From Volvox africanus (Eukaryota > Chlorophyta > Chlorophyceae > Chlamydomonadales > Volvocaceae), in assembly GCA_030268105.1 (NCBI GenBank), contig BSDZ01000008.1:4898001-4962000 (forward strand): DNA of 64,000 bases, read 5' to 3'. The notes beneath the pieces were generated by a model, which was not told the DNA's origin, ran no database searches, and saw only the letters and a list, made by a program, of their open reading frames with translations. Positions 50,126 to 60,659 of this stretch are shown here, piece by piece; within the stretch, counting starts at the first letter, position 1; every line of letters starts with the position of its first letter. A program made the position numbers and the translations under genes.

Positions 50126-52374
50126 TCAAATAAGGTGTGCCCACTGGGTCTGCTCCAAGGGGGGCGGGTCCCATCGGCCCTGCCGCTGAGGGGTCGTTAG
50201 ATTGCTGTCCTTGGGTTTTGGGTATTTCGAGAGGGGGTTCACCCTCTGCGACCTCGTTTGTTCATATCTCTCCATCGCCTTTGGTCCGTTGGGCAACCTT
50301 CCGAGTTGTGTTGCGGGGATATCAGACGGCTCCCATATTACTCTGCGGAAGTGGTGATCGATCCGCGTGCCATAGACGCCTGTCACTGGCAAGAGCTGCT
50401 TGGGCACGTATCCCATACTGGCATATGCGCCGACGATAGACATCGGGGTAATAGTGTTTTCCCAGCGAACCGTGTAGTATTGTTCATGGGTTGAGGTCGT
50501 ATCCGCCCCAGTTTTCCGTTTCCCGGGGGGTTTCACCTTTGAGGGGACGGTCCGTTTTGTGATTGGGTCCGCGAGTATTTCCGCGATGTCCTCTGCGTCG
50601 TTGTATAGGTCGTAAACTATCTGTTGTTGCCCCGTTGTGTCCTTTGCTTGTCCTTTTCCAGGCTTCCAGGGTATCCGGTCCTCCAGGATTTGATCGCGGG
50701 CAACCTTCCATCGAGGTCTCCACCATTGTGGGGTGAGGTGCTCTGGTGGCTTCGGCGTCCCTGGTAGCGCTCTGGCCGGTTCGGGTGTAGGTGGGTTACC
50801 GGTGTATTTCCAGGCGGTGATGCTCGATCCAGCCCCTGTCGCACCCGTGCCTGTGCTGGCGCGGGAGTGGCGGGGCGCTACGGGCGTGCAGTCAAGTCCC
50901 TTTTCAGCGAGGTATGCCAGCACGGAGTTTGGGGTGCCGATTTCTCCTGGCACGGGGGTCATACCGATGTTTAGTGTGCGACAGGTTTGCCGGCTTGGCC
51001 CCTGGACGATAGGCCCGGGAGGGTTTCCTAGGTTGGGTACACTCCTGTGGGTGTCTTTTTGCAGGGCTGCCATGACGCGTCTCACTTCTATATACGACGT
51101 GCATTGTGGGGCCGGGTCGCGGAGTTGCGCGCCGTGGATAGCTGCAGTATCTGTTCTCACGTTGCTGTTGTCACAGCGTGCATTGTTGTTGATGAAGTCA
51201 TGTTGCCGCTGATAGGCGGATCTTGTGCGTTTCCGTCCTGTGCATGCTGGATCCGCAGGGCGGCTCGGCGGCACTGGCGGGTTGCTCTTCATGTCGTCTG
51301 GCTTAGTGTGGGGATGGTGTGGTTTCTGCGTGGTCGTACACCACACGATAGGTGTATCGCGGCGTACATGCGGTTTGAGGGATGGTGCTAGTATTGGGTT
51401 GGGAAGACTTGATTTGTGCCGGAGGCCGGTGAACGGCGGGTCACTGGGAATCTCGCGGAGGCGTCTGTCTTCCAGAGGTAGCATGGACGACCAGCAACGC
51501 GGGTCGTGTGCCTTCGTGTGTGGGGCTTGGGGGCATTGGGCACTTATCGCTAGGCTTAGTCGATTCAGGGCAATCTTGTGCCGGTGTTGCAACTTGCCCC
51601 GGGGGAAAAGCTTCTGGAGTTCGGTGGTGGTGATGAGGTGTTGTGTTGTGTTCTTGTCAATGAGCGCGTGCATGTCTAAGCCCAGCCTTGTTAAGGGGAG
51701 CAGGCACCGGAACGGCAGAGTTCCGGGCTTTGCGTCCTGCCGTGCGTTGATGACGGAGGCGGCCGTCATGAGAATGTTTAGGGATGTGTTGTACGGCACC
51801 CCCTTGTCTGTGACCGTGATGCCGTGGTCTCGCGCCAGGGTCAGCTGTTTTAAGGTGGTATAAAAACTGCTCTCGTGTTTCAACATGTGCATCCTGGTGT
51901 CGGCCGCCAGACGACACTGCAGCTCAAGCATGGCTCTTGTCACGACGCCTAGCCGGCCTTCATCATTTAGGGATAAGACCAGCGCGCGTACTGCCATGTG
52001 CACGTAGATCGGTAGCAGGGACCCAACTCCCAATCCATACTGTTCCGCTGGTAGCAGCACGGGACGTGTGGGTAAACTGGTGGGCAAGCCGTAGCAGCGT
52101 CGGGCTACACATGCTATCATCGCGTCCAAAAGTTTGATATCGTTAGGTGTGTATGCCATAGTGGGGAAGCTGTACGACAATACCGGTTGTATACAATTCT
52201 GTATGATTCTGATGCATTGGTCCGGCGATGCTAGGGAGCCCTGAAGCAGGTCACCCTTGTCCCTCACCGTCTTTTCCTCCAGGGCTGACTTGAGTGTGCG
52301 TGTACAAGTGGGTCCGTTCAGGCCTCGGTCAGCCCAAGCTCTGTGGTGCAGGATGCCCGTCACTGCGCTTTTTT
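50126..52374 (-). pseudogene. LINE ORF, RT thumb and connector region
   Basis: Continues the RT in a shifted frame with typical post-RT LINE sequence (ARRCYGLPTSLPTRPVLLPAEQ). A long Arg/Pro/Thr-rich connector follows with no recognised domain, ending at a TGA (50126-50128). The same frame goes on to a further TGA (50057-50059) and then to about 49910, where a one-base indel in CCCGGAGG moves coding back to the RNase H frame. Confidence 0.75.
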
Positions 52375-52967
52375 TGTGGTCACGTGCAGGCCCGCCCATT
52401 TTGAATACAAGCTGATTTTGTCGCATTGCATTTGTAGGTCTTGTGGGTTGTTGGTCATCATAGCGAGGTCGTCGGCGTATGCGGCTGAGCTTCCGTGGTA
52501 TCTGGCGTTCAAGCTGTCGGAGAGGCAGCCATACTTGTACCCTCGTCCGCCTGCATGGAGCCATCGGAGGAGTGGTTCGAGGAAGATGATGAATAGCACC
52601 GGCGAAAGGGTGTCTCCCTGAACCGTGCCGTGTTCGATCATTATTGGTGCTGTGAGGCCGTGCTCTGTCCGTATAGTGGTCCGTGCCTGGCTGTAAAGGT
52701 CCCGTACGACATAGATGAGGTCCTCGGGTAGCCCCAAGTCGTACATGATCTGTAGCAGCAGGTCGTGGTTGATGGTGTTGAATGCCGAGGAGAAGTCGAC
52801 ATACAGCAAGTAGAGATTTTTGCGTGTGAGGCCAGCATCCTCAATCACATGGAGCAGGTTTTGGATTTGCCTTTCCGTGTTTCTGTACCAGAGGAACCCT
52901 TCTTGCGCCTCACTGAACAATGCGAGTTCGGGAGCGACGTCCCCGATGGACACTGTGACGAGGCTAG
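52360..52967 (-). pseudogene. LINE ORF, reverse transcriptase palm
   Basis: Resumes in frame with the 60072 fragment once one target-site copy is removed. Motifs: SEAQEGF, LYLLYVDFSSAFNTINH (catalytic Asp), GTVQGDTLSPVLF, and AYADDLAMM (YADD catalytic Asp pair), then a GLHVTTKK segment. The frame is lost at a run of seven A (about 52369-52375, LINE strand); the homologous protein continues in the next frame as KKSAVTGILHH. Confidence 0.9.
52963..52967. repeat. Target-site duplication GCTAG, left copy
   Basis: Five bases directly before the left LTR, repeated directly after the right LTR at 60072-60076. The length is typical for Ty3/gypsy integrases. Both copies lie in the LINE RT coding sequence. 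Confidence 0.95.
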
Positions 52968-53801
52968 TGTTGTGCTATGGTTCGTTTCCCGCCGATGCGT
53001 AGGTCGATGCGACCCTACGAGGCGAAGTGCTATCTTGATGAACGCATGAACGATTCATGCATATGAATGAACTTGCATGATATAAATGTATTCGTATATA
53101 TTTATATATGCATTTGGCATGTCATCATTATCCATCGTGACATCGCATCATGGCAAATCCGCCTAGCATGCATGAAATCTCAAATCATTGAAGTGTGCAT
53201 TATGCTCGTGCTACGAAACGATAAGTAATATTATCTGATATAATATTACTTCATTACAGCACACGTTGAGAGCGCCGCACCCGTCGCGATACATGCCTTG
53301 CAACCGAATATCGTTATTCGGACCCTTGCATCATGCGAATGCCGGAAAGGCTTATACGTTGTTATGCTTGGACATCGCCTATACACAGTAGGGTTGTCAC
53401 ACTTAGGATCGGCCTCCTAGTGTGAATCGTACGGCATTGTGATGCTGCGAGTATAACAGATGCGAGGACGGCTAAGCAAGATAAGACATTCGATACTGGA
53501 GAACACTCGTGTGTTCTACATTATTCTTGCTATACGCTATTCTACTTAGCCCGAGCTAAGCCTAAACTTCACTTATCACCGCCACGTGATGATTGCTTGC
53601 TTCCGGCGCTGACGGCGATTACATCCATTGCACCGCTTCGATCTGTAAGACTGTAAGTTATATCTCTTCTCGCCTTGAAGTCTTCCGCTGTCTCTGTTTG
53701 CTCGCGTTTGCCTTGCTGTACTTGCAAGTGCTCGCGCATCGGTGTCGAAAGCCTTCAGACGCGCAGATACTTATGAGCAAACACGAAGGAGAGGTACAAC
53801 A
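52968..53801 (+). repeat. Left LTR
   Basis: 834 bp, TGTTGTGCTATGG...GTACAACA. Contains a perfect 11-bp inverted repeat (53223-53233 and 53241-53251). The promoter and poly(A) site of the element should lie here; no TATA position is assigned. Confidence 0.97.
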
Positions 53802-53804
53802 AAT

Positions 53805-53816
53805 TGGTATCGAGAC
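53805..53816 (+). promoter_or_regulatory. Primer-binding site (initiator Met tRNA type)
   Basis: TGGTATCGAGAC begins four bases after the left LTR. TGGTATC is complementary to the 3' GATACCA end of eukaryotic initiator tRNA-Met, the usual primer of chromoviruses. Confidence 0.75.
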
Positions 53817-54266
53817 AGGTTCGTTGCCTAACTGTCTCTCTTTGTCTAATTGGAAGTAGGTTCTTTCTATGGTGAGTTCCAGCGACGAACCACGAGGACC
53901 GCTAGATACTTTCGCTGAAGACCTAGGCCACGCCATTTTGGACGCCGCTGCTTCCAGTTTGTAATTGTTTAATTGCTTTTGTCTAGATTGCTGCACTTGT
54001 TGTGTAAGTGTACACTCTGAGTCGCAGGTAACCTCAGCGCGCCAGCATTGCTTGCCGTGACTACTGAGACCGGCTTTCGTCCGGACCAGTTGGCGACTCT
54101 CATCGCCCAAACTACGGAGATCAGGACTCAGCTGGGCAAATACTTGCTGAGTTTACTGAATCTTCTCAGGAGTACTGTCGGTAGGCTCACCGAATCGCTT
54201 TGTACTCTTGCCTTTGCGATAGAAGTTGGCTTCTATTACGCAAACCTAGGTATTGCTTCGTGTTCC

Positions 54267-55502
54267 ATGTCCGTGGAACGCGACGATACGCCGCACACTA
54301 GCTTAGCTAGCCAACCTGATTTTGTTGTGGCTGCTAGAGCTCCGGATAGAGGTCTTGAGACTGTTGGCATGCGAGCCACTCAAGAGCCCCTTGTCCTTCA
54401 GACCCCTGCTCACTTAATTGTGCCGCATTCAGCAGTTAATACGAATATGGACAACACTGCTGGACCACGGGTTCTGCCGTTACCTCAAGCACAAGGGCAC
54501 GATGCCATCCCTGAGGTGATGAGATTGTCAATTCCCGTTCCTAGGCTCAATATCTCGCTGACTGAAAAGACACCAGGCCATAGCATAGCCGATGCAACTC
54601 GTGCGTACGTGCGTGACGCTAAAAAGTATCTCCAGGCTGTTCATGGTGGTGATAATGATGGTATCAGGTGTCTCTTTGTTGGTAACACCCTCGAGGGCTC
54701 AGTGAAGGACTGGTATCGTGAATGGACCACCGCCCGGGGTGAATATACTTTTGATGAGATGATCGCCACTTTGCTCGCACGGTTCGCTACTGAGGTGCAA
54801 GCACGTGATGTGGAGGCTCGTAAGGTTTTGGCAGCCAATAGCTACCACATGCGTCAGGGTGAAAGTGTACCTGTGTACCAGTCACACTTCGAAGCACTTG
54901 TGACCCCCATTGCTGACCTCACCAAGACCGAGCGTGTCTTTTGGTTTAAGCGAGGCCTGACGAAACTTTTGGCTAAATGGTGCGCTACTGACTTGTCTGG
55001 GGTGCCGTTCAAGTTGTACAATGCCTTGGTCACATTTGCTAAGGGTACGGAGATACGGCTTCTTGCTGGTGAAGAAGAAGTCAAGTCTGTCCCTCGTGCA
55101 AATGCCGTGCAAGTGCAGGATCCGCTTGGGGAAGCTGTAGCTCTGGACCAGGAACCTGGAGCGACCCGCCCCGCGCCTACTGCCGGGACGCGACGCAGCA
55201 ACCGGCAACGCAAGGCGCGTGAGGGCGCTAGCTCAGGTGTCCACGGGTCAGGAGGAGCAGGTCCGAGCTCGGACCCGGCTAAGAGCAGGAAGCGTGGTGG
55301 TGCGCCATCGTCGGCAGCCGCACAGCGCTCTGACCCCAATGCGAAGCGGACTCCCACGGATGACTCGTTTATGCCAAAATGGAATTGCAATCGTTCCGAG
55401 TTCGAGCGTCAGAAAGTGGCCAATGTTTGTCTACGGTGCGCGGCGAGCCATCCTACGAAGGATTGCCCGTTACTGCCGCCGTTTGTACCTCAGCCGAAAT
55501 AG
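54267..55502 (+). CDS. LTR element gag (capsid/nucleocapsid)
   Basis: From the first in-frame ATG (54267) to TAG (55500-55502), 411 codons; the frame is open upstream to 54048 without an ATG. A retrotransposon gag domain is visible (VKDWYREWT, FDEMIATLLARF, ESVPVYQSHFEAL, VFWFKRGL). The C-terminus is Arg/Ser/Gly-rich and ends with CLRCAASHPTKDC, a short zinc-knuckle-like motif. It forms the cytoplasmic particle. The next open frame, pol, is in the same frame directly after the single TAG. A small separate ATG frame of 26 codons lies upstream at 53869. Confidence 0.85.
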   Translation: MSVERDDTPHTSLASQPDFVVAARAPDRGLETVGMRATQEPLVLQTPAHLIVPHSAVNTNMDNTAGPRVLPLPQAQGHDAIPEVMRLSIPVPRLNISLTEKTPGHSIADATRAYVRDAKKYLQAVHGGDNDGIRCLFVGNTLEGSVKDWYREWTTARGEYTFDEMIATLLARFATEVQARDVEARKVLAANSYHMRQGESVPVYQSHFEALVTPIADLTKTERVFWFKRGLTKLLAKWCATDLSGVPFKLYNALVTFAKGTEIRLLAGEEEVKSVPRANAVQVQDPLGEAVALDQEPGATRPAPTAGTRRSNRQRKAREGASSGVHGSGGAGPSSDPAKSRKRGGAPSSAAAQRSDPNAKRTPTDDSFMPKWNCNRSEFERQKVANVCLRCAASHPTKDCPLLPPFVPQPK

Positions 55503-56483
55503 GGGCTTGCCCGGGTTCCTGTGGAGGGGGCACCGCCCGGGATTTCTGAACTAACACGTGGTCGGTGGTCATCCTTACGGCCAGCCGTGAAGGCATTGTT
55601 GCCTTGCGTACTTGGACACATCGAGCGAGTCATTGCGCGACGCATCACGCTTGACGGACGCACGGGACTTCTCTGCTTCGATCCGCTGTGTAATTTGTTT
55701 ACACCACGCCGTCCCCTGTCGTCTATTGATCTGTCTAACCACGTGGTTTTGTTCATACCCTCGTCTCTGCGTGAGATGTCGGAACAGTTGGCCGTATACA
55801 GGAGATGTAGGCGTCAATATCCAGGCACCGCCGCATGTGTATTACTCCCTGCTTTCTGTCGGCGCAAGGCAGAGGCATCGTTAAGGGGTATGCGGTGTGT
55901 CCACCGGTTCGAGCTGGGCACCGTTTTGTTTAATGGTGTGGATCGGGAGGGTATGCTGGCTCCGTGGCCAGGGACATCCTACTTGGTTGACGTTTGGTAC
56001 GAAGCTCCTGATGAGGGTGCCGTAGGTTACGGACCCGCCCTAAGTGCACTGACGTTGTCTGCTGGGCAGTCGCTCGTAGATAACCGTGTCCCAGTGGTTC
56101 AGATCGGTTTGAATGGCCGTACTCTGAAGGCACTTGTTGACACCGGTGCCAGCGACGACTTCATCTCTGTCGCAGAGGTGAATGCGCTGGGGTTGACCCC
56201 AGAGTCATCTGATTGTCCACAGGTTACCCTTGCTGACGGGGGTAAGCATCCCATCGTGGGCAGGATCACCCTTAGCCTATCAATAGGCCCTTTGCGTGTT
56301 GTGACCCGGCCGTACGTGCTGCAGGGCTTAGCAGAGACTGCACCGTACATAATGGGGTCTTCGACATTACGGCAGTACCGCACGCGCATCGACATGGAGA
56401 CCGCAACCCTGCATATGTGCAAGGGTACTCTGTCGATTAAGGTACCTTTCCTGTCGTTCGAACATGTCACACCAAGGGTATGA
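55503..56483 (+). pseudogene. LTR element pol, aspartic protease segment
   Basis: Same frame as gag, right after its TAG. The protease is seen as VPVVQIGLNGRTLKALVDTG (DTGA active site) with ITLSLSIGPL and YIMGSSTL further on. About 190 residues of unassigned sequence precede it. Coding ends at TGA 56481-56483, where the RT frame begins out of phase. The usual protease-RT spacer of roughly 80-100 codons is missing. Confidence 0.8.
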
Positions 56484-59236
56484 TACGCCCCAGCACATCC
56501 CCGTATTCTGCACCGATTTTGTTCGTTGGTAAGAAGGATGGGACCTTGCGCATGTGCATCGATTATCGGGGATTGAATGCGAGCACGGTGAAGAATCACT
56601 ACCCTTTGCCACGCGTTGACGACCTGTTGGATAAGCTGAAGGGCTCGGCTTATTTTTCCTCAATTGACTTGCAACAGGGCTATAATCAGATTCACATCGC
56701 TGCCTCTGATATTCCAAAAACCGCTTTTCGGATGCCTTTCGGTCACGGTATACGGTCCTATCGTTTGGGTTGACCAATGCCCCTGCGACGTTTCAGGCGG
56801 TTATGGACCGAATGTTTTGGCCGTTTATCGACAGGTTCGTTGTTTGCTATCTGGATGATATCTTGGTTTATTCTAAGACGCGCGAGGAGCACTTGGAGCA
56901 TCTTCGGCTCGTGCTCGACGTTATGAGGCAGGAGCAATTGTTTTCTAAACACGCCAAATGCTTTTGGGCGCAGCCTCAGGTGGAATATTTGGGCCACATT
57001 GTGTCGGCCACCGGTGTGAAGATGGACCCACGGAAGGTCGCCGTGGTTCGCGATTGGCCCATGCCTCAGAACCTCACGGGAGCTGCGTAAGTTCCTTGGC
57101 TTGACCAATTATTTCCGAAAGTTTATTGAAAAATATTCCATCATTGCAGCCCCGCTTACTAACTTAACTCGCAAAGGCGTTTTCGTTTCACTTGAGTCGT
57201 GGACGTCGCAATGCCAGCGGGCATTCAAAGAGCTCAAGTGAACCGTTGCCGAAGATGTCACCCTTGCATTCCCTGATTACTCGTTGCCTTTTCGTGTTGA
57301 GGTGGTGTCTGATGCCTCAGTATTTGGAAGCGGCGCTGTATTGTTACAGAAAGGGTGACCGATCGCCTTCATGAGTAAGAAGTTTTCTGGTGTGGAGATT
57401 CGCTACACCACCGGGGAACAGGAGCTTCTGGCAGTGCTACATGCTTTAAAGGAATGGCGCTGTTACCTCGAGGGACGCCCATTTACTTTAAAAACTGACC
57501 ACAAGCCCCTAACGTTTTTGCAAACCGTTCCGACGTTGAACCGCCGTCAGGCTAGATGGATGGAATATCTAGCTAGGTTCAACTGCACCTGGGAGTACAT
57601 TTCTGGTAAATTGAATATTGCCGATGCTCTCAGTCAACATCCTTCGCTACACGCTGCCATTTTGGCAGCACCCGTCGTGCGACCGCATAACGAGGAGGTG
57701 CCGATCGCGACGGACCTCGCAGAGTGGTTGAAGGTTGCCTACAACGCAGATGCCTGGTTCTCGGAGCCGGCTAATGTAGAAAACCTTCACAAGCAGAATG
57801 GCCTTTGGCTACGGACGGAGGGTGCAGCTACACAAATCGTCGTTCCGAACGACGACGCGCTACGCTACGACATCCTTGCACGGTTCCACGAGGACCCGTT
57901 AGCAGGACACCCTGGTAGCAAGCGATTGGTTGAGTTGGTGCAACGTTCCTTTTGGTGGCCTCGTTTGGCTAAGGATGCGGCGAACTTCGTACAGACGTGC
58001 AGTCTGTGCCAGCGCAATAAGGCTTTGTCCGGTAAGGGCCATGGGTTGTTGCAACCGTTGCCTGTCCCGGATACACCTTGGGAAAGTGTTTCCATGGACT
58101 TCGTAGTCGCGCTGCCCAAAACTGAGGGGGGATATGATGCGGTGTTCGTAATGGTCGATCGTCTGACTAAGATGGTTCACCTAGCACCATGCACATCATC
58201 CTGCACGGCTGAGCAAACCGCACGCTTGTTTTTCGACAATGTGGTTCGGTTACACGGGATTCCCAAAAACGTGATCTCGGACCGCGGTGGGCAGTTCATG
58301 TCTAAGTTTTGGGAAGCACTCTGCAAGCTAGTTGGCATGCGCGTCAACCTGAGCACAGCGTACCACCCGCAGACTGATGGTCAAACCGAACGCACAAACC
58401 ACACGTTGGGTGATATGTTGCGCAATTATGCTGGTCGCACACCACTCGTTTGGGATACGTATTTGACTGCGGCAGAATTTGCGCTTAACAACGCTGTTAA
58501 CCGCTCTACAGGCAAAAGTCCGTTCTTTCTTAACTACAGGTTTCATCCCGCGCTACCCATGTGGCGTGAGTTGGAAGTGAACGTGCCTGCTGCTAAACTT
58601 TTTGCCAAGTCTTTTATGTCCCGAATCACAGATGCGAAGTCGTGTTTGGACGCGGCGCAGCAACGAACGACGGAATACTACAACAAATCCAAGCAGGATG
58701 TGACGTTTTCGGAAGGGCAACTCGTGTTCTTAAGCACCAAGAACTTGCGTTCCTTGGCCGACGGATCCCAAAAACTCTTACCCCGCTGGATTGGTCCGTA
58801 TCCTGTCGTGCGCATGGTTGGGAATGTGGCTGTGGAGCTTGAATTGCCCGCTGATATGACCATTCACCCCACGTTTCACGTATCGCTTGTCCATCCTTAT
58901 CGTGGTACGGAACCCGTCCCTGAGCCTGCTAACGCCCCCGCAGCGATCGAACCAGTTCCCGAGACCTGGATCGCTGGTAAACAGAAGTTTTACGATGTGG
59001 AGAGGGTGTTAGATTATCACGCGTGTCGTGTGGGCCGACACCGACGTAAGCGGACAGTACACGAGTACTTGGTCAAGTGGACAGGGTATACCAGCAAGCA
59101 CAACTCGTGGGAACCGGCACGCAACTTCTTGCAGGACATGAAGCCCCTGCCCGCAAACGTGCCACGCAAGCCCAATGACCCCTGCAGTCGATGCTGTATG
59201 AAGCAGCGAGGACGCTGCATACGGGAGGGGGGATAA
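56480..59236 (+). pseudogene. LTR element pol: RT, RNase H, integrase and chromodomain, frame-disrupted
   Basis: [65 protein letters not shown] (catalytic Asp pair intact). A one-base loss near 56745 and a one-base gain (GGG) near 57077 shift the frame. TGA codons at 57239-57241 and 57356-57358 interrupt the RNase H region; the second falls in QKG-stop-PIAF, where the family has Arg. Integrase: H-x-H and C-x2-C zinc domain (HEDPLAGH...CSLCQ, about 57888-58013), core with SMDF, ISDRGGQF and DGQTERTNH (D,D,E), about 58095-58395. C-terminal chromodomain about 58984-59130 (FYDVERVLDY, YLVKWTGY, HNSWEPA), which may target H3K9-methylated chromatin. Ends with TAA 59234-59236. Confidence 0.9.
59223..59233 (+). 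promoter_or_regulatory. Polypurine tract
   Basis: GGGAGGGGGGA lies just before the right LTR and primes plus-strand DNA. It overlaps the last pol codons; the pol stop TAA (59234-59236) is one base from the LTR. Confidence 0.85.
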
Positions 59237-59237
59237 T

Positions 59238-60071
59238 TGTTGTGCTATGGTTCGTTTCCCGCCGATGCGTAGGTTGATGCGACCCTACGAGGCGAAGTGC
59301 TATCTTGATGAACGCATGAACGATTAATGCATGTGAATGAACTTGCATGATATAAATGTATTCGTATATATTTATATATGCATTTGGCATGTCATCATTA
59401 TCCATCGCGGCATCGCATCATGGCAAATCCGCCTAGCATGCATGAAATCTCAAATCATTGAAGTGCGCATTATGCTCGTGCTACGAAACGATAAGTAATA
59501 TTATCTGATATAATATTACTTCATTACAGCACACGTTGAGAGCGCCGCACCCGTCGCGATACATGCCTTGCAACCGAATATCGTTATTCGGACCCTTGCA
59601 TCATGCGAATGCCGGAAAGGCTTATACGTTGTTATGCTTGGACATCGCCTATACACAGTAGGGTTGTCACACTTAGGATCGGCCTCCTAGTGTGAATCGT
59701 ACGGCATTGCGATGCTGCGAGTATAACAGATGCGAGGACGGCTAAGCAAGATAAGACATTCGATACTGGAGAACACTCGTGTGTTCTACATTATTCTTGC
59801 TATACGCTATTTTACTTAGCCCGAGCTAAGCCTAAACTTCGCTTATCACCGCCGCGTGATGATTGCTTGCTTCCGGCACTGACGGCGATTACATCCATTG
59901 CACCGCTTCGATCTGTAAGACTGTAAGTTATATCTCTTCTCACCTTGAAGTCTTCCGCTGTCTCTGATTGCTCGCGTTTGCCTTGCTGTACTTGCAAGTG
60001 CTCGCGCATCGGTGTCGAAAGCCTTCAGACGCGCAGATACTTATGAGCAAACACGAAGGAGAGGTACAACA
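59238..60071 (+). repeat. Right LTR
   Basis: 834 bp, same ends as the left LTR with 13 substitutions and no indels. The 11-bp inverted repeat is conserved at 59493-59503 and 59511-59521. Confidence 0.97.
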
Positions 60072-60076
60072 GCTAG
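60072..60076. repeat. Target-site duplication GCTAG, right copy
   Basis: Matches 52963-52967; marks the outer edge of the LTR element on the right. Confidence 0.95.
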
Positions 60077-60659
60077 TCCATAGCTTGTAAAGGGTGTTGG
60101 CAAGGGCAATGGGTCTCTTGTTGCTCAAGGGGAGCACATCCCCTGCTTTCGGTAGCAGGACCGTGACGGATTCAGTCCATGTCTTCAGTGTGCAGGCCTG
60201 GACCCACATAACTTTCAGGAGGTCATGAATGGTGGTCTGTAAGGTAGCAGGCAATGCCCTCAGCAGCTCGTTAGGTAGTCCATCTGGTCCCGGCGTCTTA
60301 TTACGGGCTAGGTGTTGGATACATTTGTTAAAGTTAAACGAGTCGGCGACGCTGCTAAGTAAGACTTTATCCGTGGCCTGTCTCGGGCTGGTTAGGGAGA
60401 AGGCGTCTGGTGTGGTGTTCTGCAGGAATGGGTACGATCGTGGGATTTCCTCGGGGCGGTACCGTCCAGTCTTTGGGGCGCTAATGGGGGCGTCCTGCTT
60501 CTGGTAGTACTGGTGTACAGCTTCAAGGATGGATTCGGGTTCCGTGCACACTTTTCCTGAGACTGGGTGTTTCACCGCAGGTAGGCCGCGTTCGAGTTCG
60601 TCCTTGCTGAAGATACCTTGGTGAGCCCGTCGAGGGCGTGTGGCGATCAGATGTTGGGT
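60072..60659 (-). pseudogene. LINE ORF, N-terminal part of reverse transcriptase, truncated by LTR-element insertion
   Basis: Continues the frame after the TGA at 60660. RT motifs: KTPGPDGLPNELL (fingers, TPGPDG signature), WTESVTVLLPKAGD, and RPIALANTLYKLWTS. The coding sequence stops at the left LTR-element boundary exactly after the codons for WTS; the RT resumes in the same frame at 52967. Confidence 0.9.

Larger units (their letters stand above)
52968..60071 (+). mobile_element. Ty3/gypsy LTR retrotransposon, chromovirus type, inserted in the LINE
   Basis: Two 834-bp LTRs (52968-53801 and 59238-60071), both starting TG and ending CA, flank gag, protease, RT, RNase H, integrase and a chromodomain, an order that defines Ty3/gypsy; the C-terminal chromodomain marks chromoviruses. 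A 5-bp target duplication GCTAG lies at 52963-52967 and 60072-60076. A primer-binding site follows the left LTR and a polypurine tract precedes the right one. By eye the LTRs differ at 13 of 834 positions, so the insertion is fairly recent. Pol carries frameshifts, TGA codons and a deletion, so this copy is not autonomous. Confidence 0.97.

Noticed and set aside
48547..52953. Independent viral or host genes on the - strand beside the LTR element
   Set aside because: RT, connector and RNase H motifs are collinear and continue from 60072, so they belong to the split LINE.
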